The notes: generated by a model not told the origin, from the sequence alone. A DNA stretch of 64,000 nucleotides from Granulosicoccus sp965214025 (GCA_965214025.1 CBDCAW010000083.1:124001-188000), one strand, 5' to 3'. Shown: positions 17,978 to 27,194, counted from the first letter of the stretch. Translations and numbers: made by a program.

Positions 17978-18805
17978 ATGCAACAAGTCGGCGCTTTCAC
18001 GCAGTACATCGATGTCACGCAAGTCGTTCTCTACGTTTTCTGGTTGTTCTTCGCCCTGCTCGTGATCTACCTGCAACGGGAGAGCAAGCGCGAAGGGTAT
18101 CCGCTGGTGTCGGATCGTTCGAAGCACATCACGGTGCAGGGCTATCCGGCCGTACCGGAACCCAAGACCTACCTCCTGCCGCACGGTGGCACCTTGCAGT
18201 TGCCGAACGATCGTACGGATCGAGATCGCGAACTCAACGCCGTACCACTGTTCAAGGCACCCGGATCGCCGCTCGTGCCGAAGGGTGATCCGCTGGTCGA
18301 CGGCCTCGGTGCCGCTGCCTGGGCCGATCGTTCCGACGTACCGGATCTGAACGGAGAAGGTGAACCTCGATTGAAGCCCCTGTCTGCCCTGGGTGGCGCC
18401 TGGCGTATCGCCGAATTCGATGCGAACCCGATCGGCATGGATGTTCGCGCACTCGACAAGGTCGTGGTCGGCAAGATCACCGACGTCATGGTCGATCAGA
18501 TGGAATTCCTGCCGCGCTACTATCAGGTGAGATTGAATTCCGGCCGGGAGATACTGTTGCCCATGATGTTCGTAAAGGTAAGGAAGAAGCGTCGCGCGCC
18601 GGCGGACGGTTCCCTGTACGAGCGCATGATCAGTCGACGGGAAAAGGAAGTCCATGTAGTGGCGATCAACAGTGCGCAGTTCGAGAACGTACCGCTGTGT
18701 GCGAGCAACGATCAGGTCACGCTGCTCGAGGAAGACAAGGTGCAGGCCTATTACGGCGGTGGGCATGTGTATGCCTCGCGCCAGCGTACCGAGCCTCTGA
18801 TCTAG
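17978..18805 (+). CDS. puhA: Photosynthetic reaction centre H subunit
   Basis: H subunit of the quinone-type reaction centre: one N-terminal membrane helix and a cytoplasmic beta-barrel (PRC) domain that shapes the proton path to QB. The helix is ITQVVLYVFWLFFALLVIYL-like (DVTQVVLYVFWLFFALLVIYLQRESKR, residues about 13-35). The PRC region includes GTITD-equivalent VVGKITDVMVDQMEFLPRYY and RREKEVHVVAINSAQF. I chose ATG 17978 (MQQVGAFTQYIDVTQ) because a GGAGG at 17965-17969 lies eight bases upstream; the longer frame from 17954 has no such site. It stands between lhaA and puhB. Confidence 0.95.
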   Translation: MQQVGAFTQYIDVTQVVLYVFWLFFALLVIYLQRESKREGYPLVSDRSKHITVQGYPAVPEPKTYLLPHGGTLQLPNDRTDRDRELNAVPLFKAPGSPLVPKGDPLVDGLGAAAWADRSDVPDLNGEGEPRLKPLSALGGAWRIAEFDANPIGMDVRALDKVVVGKITDVMVDQMEFLPRYYQVRLNSGREILLPMMFVKVRKKRRAPADGSLYERMISRREKEVHVVAINSAQFENVPLCASNDQVTLLEEDKVQAYYGGGHVYASRQRTEPLI

Positions 18806-18887
18806 GTTGGCTTCGACGCGTGCGGGCACCTGCCCGGCGCCTGCAGGGTGCATGCCCTGTAGCTGATCGCCCCGATGGATGATTGCC

Positions 18888-19632
18888 ATGAGTGATGTTG
18901 ATCCCGATTTCGATTTCGAACACCTGCCAGGCGTACCCGCGCCCCCTGCCGGCGGGTGAACGTATCCTGTGGCAGGGCAAGCCACTGTGGCGAACGCTGG
19001 CGATACGCGCCTTTCACTGTCGCAAGGTCGCCATCTATTTCGGGCTTGTCCTTGCGGTCGTCCTGATCAGCGGATGGAACGAGGGCGCGACACGTATGGA
19101 GCTGGTCGACGATGCGTTGATCACGTTGTTCCTGTGTGCATTGGCGCTGGCGATACTCGGTACACTTGCCTGGCTCAGTGCCAAGGTCACGATCTACACA
19201 TTGACCAACAAGCGCATTCTCATACGCTTCGGTATCGCGTTGCAGGTGACCATCAACCTGCCGTTCACCCAGATCGCCTCTGCCAACGTACGCGAGAACA
19301 GCGACGGTACCGGTGACATTCCGCTGGTGCTGACCGACAGTACCAACGTCAACTACCTGGTGCTATGGCCGCACGTCCGGCCGTGGCACCTGGCCTCCCC
19401 GCAACCCATGCTTCGCGCTGTGCCGCATGTGCATCGTCTGGCAACACTGATTTCCGAGGTCGTGCAGCAACCGCCACCCGGTGTCACCTCTCCCGATACC
19501 GCCTCTGAAGATGCATCCGACAAAGTCTCGACGGATACGTCGAATGCGGTGGATGCGTCGAATCAGGCGAGACAGTCACCCCGTTCTTCGACAGGCCCCG
19601 CTCACGGCCCAGTCTCGCTGGAAGCGGGTTGA
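18888..19632 (+). CDS. puhB: Photosynthetic complex assembly protein PuhB, frameshifted
   Basis: Membrane protein with a PH-like domain, needed for reaction-centre assembly. The natural start is ATG 18888, MSDVDPDFDFEHLPGVPAP, after which the frame meets a stop. Removing one C from the CCCCC run at 18942-18946 restores LPAGERILWQGKPLWRTLAI and the rest of the family, including two to three hydrophobic segments and YTLTNKRILIRFGIALQVTI. A frame starting at 18892 is open through the main domain but its first 15 residues are out of family. This is most likely a one-base sequence error. The C-terminal 50 residues are hydrophilic and variable. The TGA overlaps the puhC ATG. Confidence 0.92.
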
Positions 19633-20201
19633 TGAACGCGCTTGCCGACAAGCGCTCGGTTGCCGACCGGAACGCGCTCGCCGCGCAGCGAACGCCGGTG
19701 GCGCGGCGCAACATGTTGCCAAGGTGGCTACGCATCACGATGGTGGGCATGCTTGTCTTGTCGGTGGCGGCAGCATGGAACTTCCGCGGCTCGGTGAACA
19801 GTCAGGCGGACGATCAGGGTGAGATCGTCGCGAGTCGCACGCTGTTCTTCACGGATCTGGCAGTGGGCGGCATCCGCATCGATGACGGCGCCACCGGTGA
19901 ACCGATCACCACCTTGCGCAAGGGAGAGGATGGCTTCATGCGTAGCGTCATGCGCGGCATGGCTCGAGGACGCAAGGCCGAGGGTCTGGGCCGCGAACAG
20001 CCGTTCGAACTGATCGTCTGGGAAAGCGGGCTCTTGTCACTACGTGACCCGGCCACCGGTCGAAGGGTGGAGCTCTCGGCGTTCGGTCGGGACAACGTGC
20101 GCGCATTCTCACGTCTGTTGTCGGCCGATGCAGGCGTCGGCGGCAATAGCAGCGCCGGCAGCAATGCCGATGACACCGGCAGTGCCAGCACCGGCGACTG
20201 A
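19632..20201 (+). CDS. puhC: Photosynthetic complex assembly protein PuhC
   Basis: Membrane-anchored periplasmic protein that aids reaction-centre/LH1 assembly. The 189-residue protein has one N-terminal helix (WLRITMVGMLVLSVAAAWNF, about residues 32-52) followed by the family region ASRTLFFTDLAVGGIRIDDG, GEPITTLRKGEDGFMRSVMR and REQPFELIVWESGLLSLRDP. The ATG overlaps the puhB stop (TGATG); a TTG one codon earlier is also possible. The C-terminus is Ser/Gly/Asp-rich and variable. The acsF gene that often follows puhC in other clusters is missing; puhE comes next after 19 bases. Confidence 0.93.
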   Translation: MNALADKRSVADRNALAAQRTPVARRNMLPRWLRITMVGMLVLSVAAAWNFRGSVNSQADDQGEIVASRTLFFTDLAVGGIRIDDGATGEPITTLRKGEDGFMRSVMRGMARGRKAEGLGREQPFELIVWESGLLSLRDPATGRRVELSAFGRDNVRAFSRLLSADAGVGGNSSAGSNADDTGSASTGD

Positions 20202-20220
20202 CCTGGACGCCGCTGCCACC

Positions 20221-21030
20221 ATGAGCTCAATGCTGCTACCCCTGCTGTTCGTCATCACGGTCTGGTGGGTAGGTACGGGCGTGGTTCTCTACCTGCAGCA
20301 ACGGCTCGATCCGCGGGGGCGCACCCTGCCCCTGATGCTGATCGGTATGCTGGTGCTGTGCGCGGTCTCTATCTGGCATACAGCCGCATCGCCCAGCCCC
20401 GGCGGTATCGCGGTTGCCTTCCTGGGGGCGGTCGCGATCTGGGGCGTTCTCGAGCTCAGCTACTACCTGGGTATCGTCACCGGCACCCATAGCCGGTATT
20501 GCCCGGCGAACTGCGATCGCTGGGTGCGCTTCAAGCTGGCTCTGGGCACCAGTCTGTATCACGAACTCAGTATCGTATTCATCGGCATCGCCATGTCGGT
20601 GGCCTTGTGGCAAGCCGATAACCCGGTCGCTCTCTACACCTTCGCGGTGCTGTGGCTGATGCGTTGGAGTGCCAAGCTCAACCTGTTCTTCGGTGTACCC
20701 AACTTCAACAGCGACTGGATACCCGATCGCCTCGCCTATCTCGACAGCTACATGCGCCGCTCGCGTGTCAGTGCGCTGTACCCGGTATCGATGATGCTGG
20801 CCTGCCTGGCCTTCGCGGCACTGCTCTACCACGCGCTCAATGCGCACGACCATCTCACGCTGATCTACGGGTTGCCCGCCTTCCTGCTGATGCTGGCGGT
20901 CGTCGAGCATGTGTTCATGGCCCTGCCTGTGGAAGACAACGCGCTGTGGAACCGCATCTTCAACAAGCCGACCGGTCAGGCCATGAAGGTCCATTCTCCC
21001 GACGTCCACCTTGGCAACCCGACTACATGA
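20221..21030 (+). CDS. puhE: Photosynthetic complex assembly protein PuhE (DUF3623)
   Basis: Polytopic membrane protein of the PuhE family found next to puhBC in most purple bacteria; a role in regulating or assembling photosystem components is reported but the mechanism is unknown. The 269-residue protein starts MSSMLLPLLFVITVWWVGTG and has about seven hydrophobic helices, with the characteristic polar segments YCPANCDRWVRFKLALGTSL and KLNLFFGVPNFNSDWIP. The stop overlaps the bchI ATG (ATGA). Upstream in-frame sequence to 20044 lies over puhC and is not used. Confidence 0.94.
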   Translation: MSSMLLPLLFVITVWWVGTGVVLYLQQRLDPRGRTLPLMLIGMLVLCAVSIWHTAASPSPGGIAVAFLGAVAIWGVLELSYYLGIVTGTHSRYCPANCDRWVRFKLALGTSLYHELSIVFIGIAMSVALWQADNPVALYTFAVLWLMRWSAKLNLFFGVPNFNSDWIPDRLAYLDSYMRRSRVSALYPVSMMLACLAFAALLYHALNAHDHLTLIYGLPAFLLMLAVVEHVFMALPVEDNALWNRIFNKPTGQAMKVHSPDVHLGNPTT

Positions 21031-22058
21031 GTGCACCGGTCTTTCCATTCTCCGCGATCATCGGCCAGGAGGACATGAAGCTGGCGCTGTTGATGGCGGC
21101 CACCGATCCTTCGCTCGGCGGGGTGCTCGTATTCGGTGATCGAGGCACCGGCAAGACCACAGCGATGCGCGGTCTGGCCGCCTTGCTACCGGAGCGCGCT
21201 GTGGTTGAAGGCTGCCTGTTCGCCTGCGATCCGACACGACCGGACGCGTTCTGTGCGGATTGCCAGGCCCGCGCGGGTGTCGGTACCCTGCCCGTCGTGA
21301 AGCGACAGGCGCCGGTGGTGGATCTGCCGCTGGGTGCCACGGAGGATCGCGTCACCGGTGCGCTGGATATCGAGAAGGCACTGGCGCAAGGGATCAAGGC
21401 GTTCGAGCCCGGCATTCTGGCTGCTGCCAATCGCGGATTCCTGTACGTCGACGAGGTCAACCTGCTGGAGGATCATCTGGTCGATCTGTTGCTGGATGTA
21501 GCAGTCTCCGGTGTGAACGTGGTGGAACGTGACGGCCTCAGCGTGCGCCACTCGGCACGTTTCATCCTGGTGGGCAGTGGTAACCCGGAGGAAGGCGAGT
21601 TGCGTCCGCAACTGCTCGATCGGTTCGGGCTGTCGGTGGATGTGACCACACCCTCGAACATCGATGATCGCATTGCCATCGTGCGCAGCCGCGATGCCTT
21701 CGAATCGGACCCTGCCGGCTTCTGTGCAACCGTTGCGGAACAGGAGGCCGAGGTGCGTTGCCAGGTCATGGAGGCCGGCCGGCGGCTTGCACAGGTCGAG
21801 GTCAGCGATGCGATGCTGCGCAGCATGAGCGAGTTGTGCATCTCGCTCGGCACGGACGGCCTGCGTGGCGAGCTGACCCTGTTGCGTGCCTGCCGGGCTG
21901 CCGCCGCCCTCGCCGGCAAGTCCGCGGTCGATCGCGAGAACATACTCCAGGTCGCTCCGATGGCGCTGCGTCATCGTCTGCGCCGGGATCCACTGGACGA
22001 CAGCGGTTCCACAGTGCGCGTGGAGCGCGCCCTGGGCACCCTGGGCCTGGCCGCATGA
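21027..22058 (+). CDS. bchI: Magnesium chelatase ATPase subunit I
   Basis: AAA+ ATPase of Mg chelatase, forming the motor with BchD that drives Mg insertion on BchH. The 343-residue protein starts MSAPVFPFSAIIGQEDMKLAL and has Walker A FGDRGTGKTTAMR, Walker B NRGFLYVDEVNLLEDHLVD, sensor region LVGSGNPEEGELRPQLLDRF and the arginine-finger-containing LRPQLLDRFGLSV. It also has the paired-cysteine insertion FACDPTRPDAFCADCQ. It overlaps puhE and bchD by four bases on each side. Confidence 0.97.
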   Translation: MSAPVFPFSAIIGQEDMKLALLMAATDPSLGGVLVFGDRGTGKTTAMRGLAALLPERAVVEGCLFACDPTRPDAFCADCQARAGVGTLPVVKRQAPVVDLPLGATEDRVTGALDIEKALAQGIKAFEPGILAAANRGFLYVDEVNLLEDHLVDLLLDVAVSGVNVVERDGLSVRHSARFILVGSGNPEEGELRPQLLDRFGLSVDVTTPSNIDDRIAIVRSRDAFESDPAGFCATVAEQEAEVRCQVMEAGRRLAQVEVSDAMLRSMSELCISLGTDGLRGELTLLRACRAAAALAGKSAVDRENILQVAPMALRHRLRRDPLDDSGSTVRVERALGTLGLAA

Positions 22059-23923
22059 GCCTGCCCGCAGCAGATACCGCGTTGCTGCAATGGGAACTGG
22101 CGTTGCGCGCCGTGGAGCTCTTGCATGCCGATCCGCAGGGGCTCGGCGGCATGGTGGTGAGAGGCCGGCACGGGCCGGTGCGAGAGCGCTTTCTGTCGGC
22201 TCTTGAAGAACGTTTCAAGATCAGACGCGTGCCGATCAATGTCAGTCAGGACAGCCTCTGCGGCGGTCTCGATGTCAGCGCCACACTGGCCACCGGCCGC
22301 ACCGTAATGCAACCCGGCCTGCTCGGGGAAACGGGGTCACTGCTGTTGTTCTGCGGTGCCGAGCGTCTACCACCCCGTATCGTCGGGCTGCTCGCCTCGG
22401 CATTGGACAAGGGTTCCACAGGTGCGAATCCCGTACCACCGATGATCCTCATCGACGAGAGCCTCGATGACGAACCCGGCCTGGCCGGCAGCGCGATCGC
22501 CGAGCGCCTGGCACTGCAGTTCGAAGTTCCGGAGTTGTCTTATCGTGATCTTGGCTCCGCGCCCGAGCATACCGCGGTGACCTTCAAGGCCGATTCGAAC
22601 CCGGAAGGCGACGCATCATCAGCGATCGCCGTCATCGATGTCTCCGCACAGATCGCGGAACTCACCCGGCTCGCCGATCGCCTGGGTATCCACTCTATCC
22701 GTGCCGTCCTGCTGGCAGTGCGTGCCGCCCGCGTCGGCGCACTTGTCGCCGGTGAGGCGGTGGTTACCACACGCGCTGCCGCACTCGCCGTACAGCTGGT
22801 GTTGGCCCCGCGTGCACAGCAGCTGGCCGATGAATCGGAAGCGAAGCCCGAAGAGGCGGGCCCTGACGACCAGCCTCCTCCGTCGGAGGACGAGCTGCCC
22901 GACGAAGCCGAAGCCGCCAACGATGACCAGTATCCGAACGCCGACGATCCGGTGGAACCTGCACCCGCCCAGGCCCCGGATCTACCCGGGGATCGGCCGC
23001 CGGCAAGCGATCTTGACGAGGAGCAGGCACCACCGACAGACGATGAGGCGCCACCACTGCCGGAATCGCTGGTGGACGCAGCCAGCGCGGTCATGCCATC
23101 GCATTTGCTGGCCTCTCTGGCTACCGGGCAGAAAATTCGTTCGGGCATGGCCGGGCGTGAAGGCGAGAATCAGGCGATGGCCGATAGTGGACGGCCCACT
23201 GGCGTGATGCGGCCCCGCGGGCGACGCCCGGAACGACGCATGAATCTGCTGGAAACCCTGAAGGCAGCCGCGCCGAAACAGCGGCTGCGTGGCCGGTTGG
23301 CAGGCGACGGCAAGCCCCCGGCCATTCGCAGCGACGATTTCCGGCTGACACGTTACCGGCAGCCGAGCCGTACCACCACGGTGTTTGTCGTCGATGCTTC
23401 AGGCTCGGCTGCCCAGAGCCGGCTTGCCGAGGCCAAGGGTGCCGTCGAACTGTTGCTCGCCGAGTGCTACGTACGACGTGATCGCGTGGCGCTGGTCACG
23501 TTCCGGGGTGCGGGTGCCATGCTTGATCTTTCACCGACCCGCTCCCTGACACGTGCGAAACGCTGCCTGGCAGGCTTGCCCGGTGGTGGCGGCACGCCGC
23601 TGGCGGCCGGCTTCAATGTGGCGGCGGACCTGCTCGAACAATTGCACAAGGCAGGCGAAAGTACCGTTGCCGTATTCATGACGGACGGCAAGGCGAACAT
23701 CGCCAATAGCGGCGAGGCATCGCGCCCGCGGGCGATGGAAGATGCCGAGCAAGCCGCCCGCAGGCTACGTGCATTGCCCACTCGCCTGCTGATGATCGAC
23801 ACCGCGCCGCGCCCCAGGGCGGCAACGGCTGCACTGGCGAACTTGATGCAAGCCCGATACCTACCCCTGCCTATGGCCAACGCCGCCGGCCTGCCGGCAC
23901 TCGTGGCAGGCACCGCCGGATGA
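22055..23923 (+). CDS. bchD: Magnesium chelatase subunit D
   Basis: Partner of BchI in the Mg chelatase motor. The 622-residue protein has a degenerate AAA+ domain in its first 250 residues (no intact Walker A), a highly acidic and proline-rich linker of about 90 residues (about 265-350) and a C-terminal von Willebrand A/integrin-I domain with the MIDAS motif VVDASGSAAQSRLAEAKGA and FMTDGKANI. This arrangement is diagnostic for BchD. It starts at ATG 22055 in an ATGA overlap with bchI, and its TGA overlaps bchO. Confidence 0.96.
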   Translation: MSLPAADTALLQWELALRAVELLHADPQGLGGMVVRGRHGPVRERFLSALEERFKIRRVPINVSQDSLCGGLDVSATLATGRTVMQPGLLGETGSLLLFCGAERLPPRIVGLLASALDKGSTGANPVPPMILIDESLDDEPGLAGSAIAERLALQFEVPELSYRDLGSAPEHTAVTFKADSNPEGDASSAIAVIDVSAQIAELTRLADRLGIHSIRAVLLAVRAARVGALVAGEAVVTTRAAALAVQLVLAPRAQQLADESEAKPEEAGPDDQPPPSEDELPDEAEAANDDQYPNADDPVEPAPAQAPDLPGDRPPASDLDEEQAPPTDDEAPPLPESLVDAASAVMPSHLLASLATGQKIRSGMAGREGENQAMADSGRPTGVMRPRGRRPERRMNLLETLKAAAPKQRLRGRLAGDGKPPAIRSDDFRLTRYRQPSRTTTVFVVDASGSAAQSRLAEAKGAVELLLAECYVRRDRVALVTFRGAGAMLDLSPTRSLTRAKRCLAGLPGGGGTPLAAGFNVAADLLEQLHKAGESTVAVFMTDGKANIANSGEASRPRAMEDAEQAARRLRALPTRLLMIDTAPRPRAATAALANLMQARYLPLPMANAAGLPALVAGTAG

Positions 23924-24900
23924 TACCGACGCCCGCCTGTTCAACGTACCGCACGGGTGGCTACGACTGGCACGTGGAGCGTTGGTGCAAGGAGGCTTCA
24001 AGCGGAGCGAGTACACGACCCATCGCCCTGCTCCTCCACGGCACCGGTGCATCGACCCATACCTGGGCGAACCTCGCACCGATCCTGTTCCGGCATATGG
24101 ACCTGATCGCCGTCGACCTGCCGGGCCATGGTCGCACCGGCGCGACAGCCACTGCGGACCTGTCACTGGTCGGCGTGGCCCGAGCCGTCGCTGGTCTGAT
24201 GAGAGCCATGGACCTGACACCCGACTGGGTGATCGGCCATTCCGCCGGTGCCGCGGTCGCGGCCCAGTTGCATCTGCAGGAGTCCATGGCGCTCCAGCGA
24301 ATCGTGAGCCTCAACGGCGCTCTACTGCCCCTGGGTGGTGCGGCCGGTTGGTTCTTTTCGCCATTGGCACGGCTGGGCGCCAGCACTTCCTGGCTGCCAC
24401 GCCTGTTCGCCTCTCGCGCTCGGGATCCGCGCCATGTACGCCGCCTGCTGGAGAGTACCGGCTCACGTGTGGATGATGCAAGCCTGGAACGTTACGCCCA
24501 GCTTTTCAGTGACCCGAGGCATGTCGCGGGCGTGCTGCGGATGATGGCCAGCTGGCACCTGGAAATCCTGCAGCCCCGGTTGCCGCGGCTGGACACCGCC
24601 GTGCATCTGATCGCCGGCAGCAACGATCGAACGATTCCACTTCGCCATGCTCGTCAGCTCGAACGCCTGATCCCGGATTGTCACCTCTCCGTCATCGATG
24701 GCGTCGGTCATCTGGCACATGAAGAAGCGGCGGACAGGATCTTCCAGGTCATCGAGAGCCAGGACTTGCAGGCTGCCGATTCACGGCCTGCCACTTCACG
24801 CCTCATAGCCACGCACGATGCCCGGCAGCACGATGCCCTACCGTCCGACCCTGCGATGACGCAGGGATTGACGCCCACTCAAGGATCGTCTTCATCATGA
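23920..24900 (+). CDS. bchO: Alpha/beta hydrolase BchO
   Basis: Alpha/beta-hydrolase-fold protein of the BchO family, always linked to bchID; proposed to act with Mg chelatase, but its exact substrate is not established. The 326-residue protein has the oxyanion-hole motif LLLHGTGASTHTWANLAP, the nucleophile elbow VIGHSAGAAVAAQL and a plausible catalytic His in VIDGVGHLAHEEAAD. A Ser/Thr-rich tail of about 40 residues extends past the domain. It overlaps bchD and crtB by four bases each, so it is translated with both. Confidence 0.95.
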   Translation: MIPTPACSTYRTGGYDWHVERWCKEASSGASTRPIALLLHGTGASTHTWANLAPILFRHMDLIAVDLPGHGRTGATATADLSLVGVARAVAGLMRAMDLTPDWVIGHSAGAAVAAQLHLQESMALQRIVSLNGALLPLGGAAGWFFSPLARLGASTSWLPRLFASRARDPRHVRRLLESTGSRVDDASLERYAQLFSDPRHVAGVLRMMASWHLEILQPRLPRLDTAVHLIAGSNDRTIPLRHARQLERLIPDCHLSVIDGVGHLAHEEAADRIFQVIESQDLQAADSRPATSRLIATHDARQHDALPSDPAMTQGLTPTQGSSSS

Positions 24901-25985
24901 ACACTTCACCAGAGCGCTCCTCGGCAACCTGCTACCCGGCACCACAGTGCCCGGTACCCCGCTCCACCGTGATCGTCCAGCGATCCGCCAGCGACCTGGC
25001 CGCCTGCCGGCAACTGATACGCCACGGTTCACATTCGTTCTTCATGGCCTCCCTGCTGCTGCCCAGGGCCACTGCCGTGCCGGCTACGGCGCTCTACGCC
25101 TTCTGTCGAATTGCAGACGACCTCATCGATGCCGACCAGGGTGGCACCGCGGCGGTCGACGCCCTGAACGAACGGCTCGAGGCCATCTATCGAGACCAGC
25201 CGCAGGATTTCGCCGAAGACCGTGCGCTGCACGAAGTGGTCATGAACTTCGGTATTCCGCGGGCCATGCCGGCTGCCTTGCTCGAAGGCCTGGCCTGGGA
25301 TGCAAACGGACATCGCTACGAGACCCTGTCGGATCTCTACGAGTACGCCGCCCGCGTGGCCGGCTGCGTCGGTGCGATGATGACACTGATCATGGGTACT
25401 TCCGATACGCGCGCGGTGGCCAGGGCGCTCGATCTCGGCGTGGCCATGCAGCTGACGAATATCTCGCGGGATATCGGCGAAGACGCCAGGCTCGGCCGCT
25501 TGTATCTGCCGCGCCAGTGGTTCGCAGATTGCGACCTGGACCCGGACGCATGGCTGGCCGACCCGGTGCAAGACGGGCGTATCACCGAGATGTGCCAGCG
25601 CCTGCTCGGTTATGCCGACATTCTCTACCGCCGCGCTGATTCGGGTATTGCACTGTTACCACTGGCATGCCGGCCCGGCATTCGCGCTGCCCGGCTGATC
25701 TATTCGGACATTGGGCGTGAGATCGCAAGGCAGGGCTATCGAACCGTGGAGCAGCGGGCAATCGTGCCGAAAACTCGCAAGGCCGCGCTGCTGGCCAAGG
25801 CATTGGTGACCGTGCCACTGAGCCACCCGGACCACTTCAGCGATCAGCTCGAATGGCCACCGCTGCTGCAAACGCGCTACCTGCTGGCAGATATCGACTC
25901 CATACCCTACAAGCCGCGCATCGACTGGCTGATCGACCTGTTCGGCTCACTGGAGTCGCGCGACCGACGCATGTATCCTCGCTGA
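24897..25985 (+). CDS. crtB: Phytoene synthase CrtB
   Basis: Condenses two geranylgeranyl diphosphates to phytoene, the first carotenoid. The 362-residue protein has the first Asp-rich motif YAFCRIADDLIDAD and the second, QLTNISRDIGEDARLGRLYLP, typical of squalene/phytoene synthases. The N-terminal 35 residues are variable. crtB usually sits beside crtI; here crtI is absent and crtB closes the bchIDO run. The following 104 bases hold a tandem repeat and then an unrelated secreted protein gene. Confidence 0.96.
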   Translation: MNTSPERSSATCYPAPQCPVPRSTVIVQRSASDLAACRQLIRHGSHSFFMASLLLPRATAVPATALYAFCRIADDLIDADQGGTAAVDALNERLEAIYRDQPQDFAEDRALHEVVMNFGIPRAMPAALLEGLAWDANGHRYETLSDLYEYAARVAGCVGAMMTLIMGTSDTRAVARALDLGVAMQLTNISRDIGEDARLGRLYLPRQWFADCDLDPDAWLADPVQDGRITEMCQRLLGYADILYRRADSGIALLPLACRPGIRAARLIYSDIGREIARQGYRTVEQRAIVPKTRKAALLAKALVTVPLSHPDHFSDQLEWPPLLQTRYLLADIDSIPYKPRIDWLIDLFGSLESRDRRMYPR

Positions 25986-26005
25986 GCTGCGCAGAGACGG
26001 GCAAG

Positions 26006-26085
26006 CTTTTGAGATTACGTAAACGCTTCGAGAACCGCCGGCAGGCTTCCGAGAACACCTACCAGCTTTCGAAAATACAGGCAAG
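26006..26085 (+). repeat. Four imperfect 20-bp tandem units upstream of the 26090 gene
   Basis: Units at 26006-26025, 26026-26045, 26046-26065 and 26066-26085 each begin with CTT and contain a GA-rich core, for example CTTCCGAGAACACCTACCAG and CTTTCGAAAATACAGGCAAG. The period is 20 bases, close to two helical turns. The array ends four bases before the ATG at 26090. The second unit aligns with the others only with a one-base gap. Function unknown; the units may be protein-binding sites or decayed duplications. Confidence 0.45.
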
Positions 26086-26089
26086 TCAC

Positions 26090-26491
26090 ATGACCGTACA
26101 GCGAATTCCAAGCCAGATCGATTGCGCCCTCGGCTCCGGCGCTCGTGTCACCAGGCTTCTGGCTTTTACCGCACTTGCATTGTCACCGATGATGGCCACG
26201 GCTCAGGAGCTATCCGCGGCAGACATCACCGCGGCGGTCAGCGAGAAGACTTACCAGGGCTCGATGACTGCCGATGCTTTCGCCGAGTACTACGCCGAGG
26301 ATGGAACCGTCAAGGGTGACGGCTACACGGGTCAGTGGCAGGCGAAGGACGACATGATGTGCTTTCAGTACGGAGAAGATCCCGAACAATGCTGGGGCGT
26401 GATCATCAACGGCCCGGCCATGACCTTGCTCAAGGATGGCGAGCCTGACGGCAGCGGCATGCTGATCGATGGCAATCCGCTGAAATTCTGA
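26090..26491 (+). CDS. Small secreted protein of unknown function
   Basis: A 133-residue protein with a probable Sec signal peptide: basic start, hydrophobic RLLAFTALALSPMMATAQ and a likely cleavage just after about residue 38. The mature part, about 95 residues, has YQGSMTADAFAEYYAEDGTV, DGYTGQWQAKDDMMCFQYG and EQCWGVIINGPAM, including two cysteines that could pair. The pattern of an aromatic, Gly-rich beta domain recalls small periplasmic proteins seen in several proteobacteria, but I do not recognise the family firmly. I chose ATG 26090 since the frame upstream runs into crtB. It sits between crtB and a glutathione transferase; no clear role in photosynthesis. Confidence 0.7.
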   Translation: MTVQRIPSQIDCALGSGARVTRLLAFTALALSPMMATAQELSAADITAAVSEKTYQGSMTADAFAEYYAEDGTVKGDGYTGQWQAKDDMMCFQYGEDPEQCWGVIINGPAMTLLKDGEPDGSGMLIDGNPLKF

Positions 26492-26552
26492 CAGCGGCTG
26501 GTACGGTTGGTGTCGGCACCGGGAAAGTGCAACTGATGGACCTGCCCCTCTC

Positions 26553-27194
26553 ATGATCGATCTGTACACCTGGACGACGCCGAATGGCCGCAAGGTGTCG
26601 ATCCTGCTCGAAGAACTGGGTGTGCCCTACACCGTGCAACCCATCGACATCACCGCCGACGAGCAGTTCTCGCCGGCGTTCCTGGGCATCAGCCCGAACA
26701 ACCGGATTCCCGCCATCGTCGATCACGAGACGGGTGTAAGCCTGATGGAATCCGGTGCGATCATGTTGTACCTTGCCGAGAAGCACGGGCGCTTCATGCC
26801 TGCGGGCGAGGCTGAACGGTGGCAGGCCATCGAGTGGTTGATGTGGCAGATGGGCGGGCTGGGGCCGATGGCCGGGCAGGCCCATCACTTCCTCAAGTTC
26901 AACCCTCGCAAGGCACCCTACGCCGAAGAGCGTTATGCGAAGGAGACGGCGCGCCTGTACGGTGTGCTGGATCGACGATTGGCAAACCGCGACTTCGTCG
27001 TCGGGAACCAAGGCGGCGACTATTCAATAGCCGACATGGCGATCTGGCCGTGGATTTCACGTCATGAGTGGCACGAAATCGATCTACATCGGTACGAGCA
27101 TGTGCTGCGCTGGTATCGGACCGTCGCCGCACGCCCCGCCGTGCAGGCGGGTTACCACGTGCCCGGGTTCACACAGGAAATACCATTACCCTGA
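26553..27194 (+). CDS. Glutathione S-transferase (YfcG/YghU-like)
   Basis: Cytosolic glutathione transferase of the Nu-type (YfcG/YghU) kind; such proteins mainly act as glutathione-dependent disulfide reductases or peroxidases. The 213-residue protein starts MIDLYTWTTPNGRKVSILLE, carrying the TTPNG active-site signature of this group, followed by SPNNRIPAIVDHE (cis-Pro) and the ESGAIMLYLAEKHGRF glutathione-binding loop. The all-alpha C-terminal domain follows, with YSIADMAIWPWISRHE as the N-capping box. It lies between crtB and the puf operon on the plus strand. A link with oxidative stress from photosynthesis is only a guess. Confidence 0.9.
   Translation: MIDLYTWTTPNGRKVSILLEELGVPYTVQPIDITADEQFSPAFLGISPNNRIPAIVDHETGVSLMESGAIMLYLAEKHGRFMPAGEAERWQAIEWLMWQMGGLGPMAGQAHHFLKFNPRKAPYAEERYAKETARLYGVLDRRLANRDFVVGNQGGDYSIADMAIWPWISRHEWHEIDLHRYEHVLRWYRTVAARPAVQAGYHVPGFTQEIPLP

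Noticed and set aside
22055..23923. BchD AAA+ domain without Walker A, suspected damage
   Set aside because: Loss of the ATP-binding motif is normal for BchD; the protein is full length with MIDAS intact.
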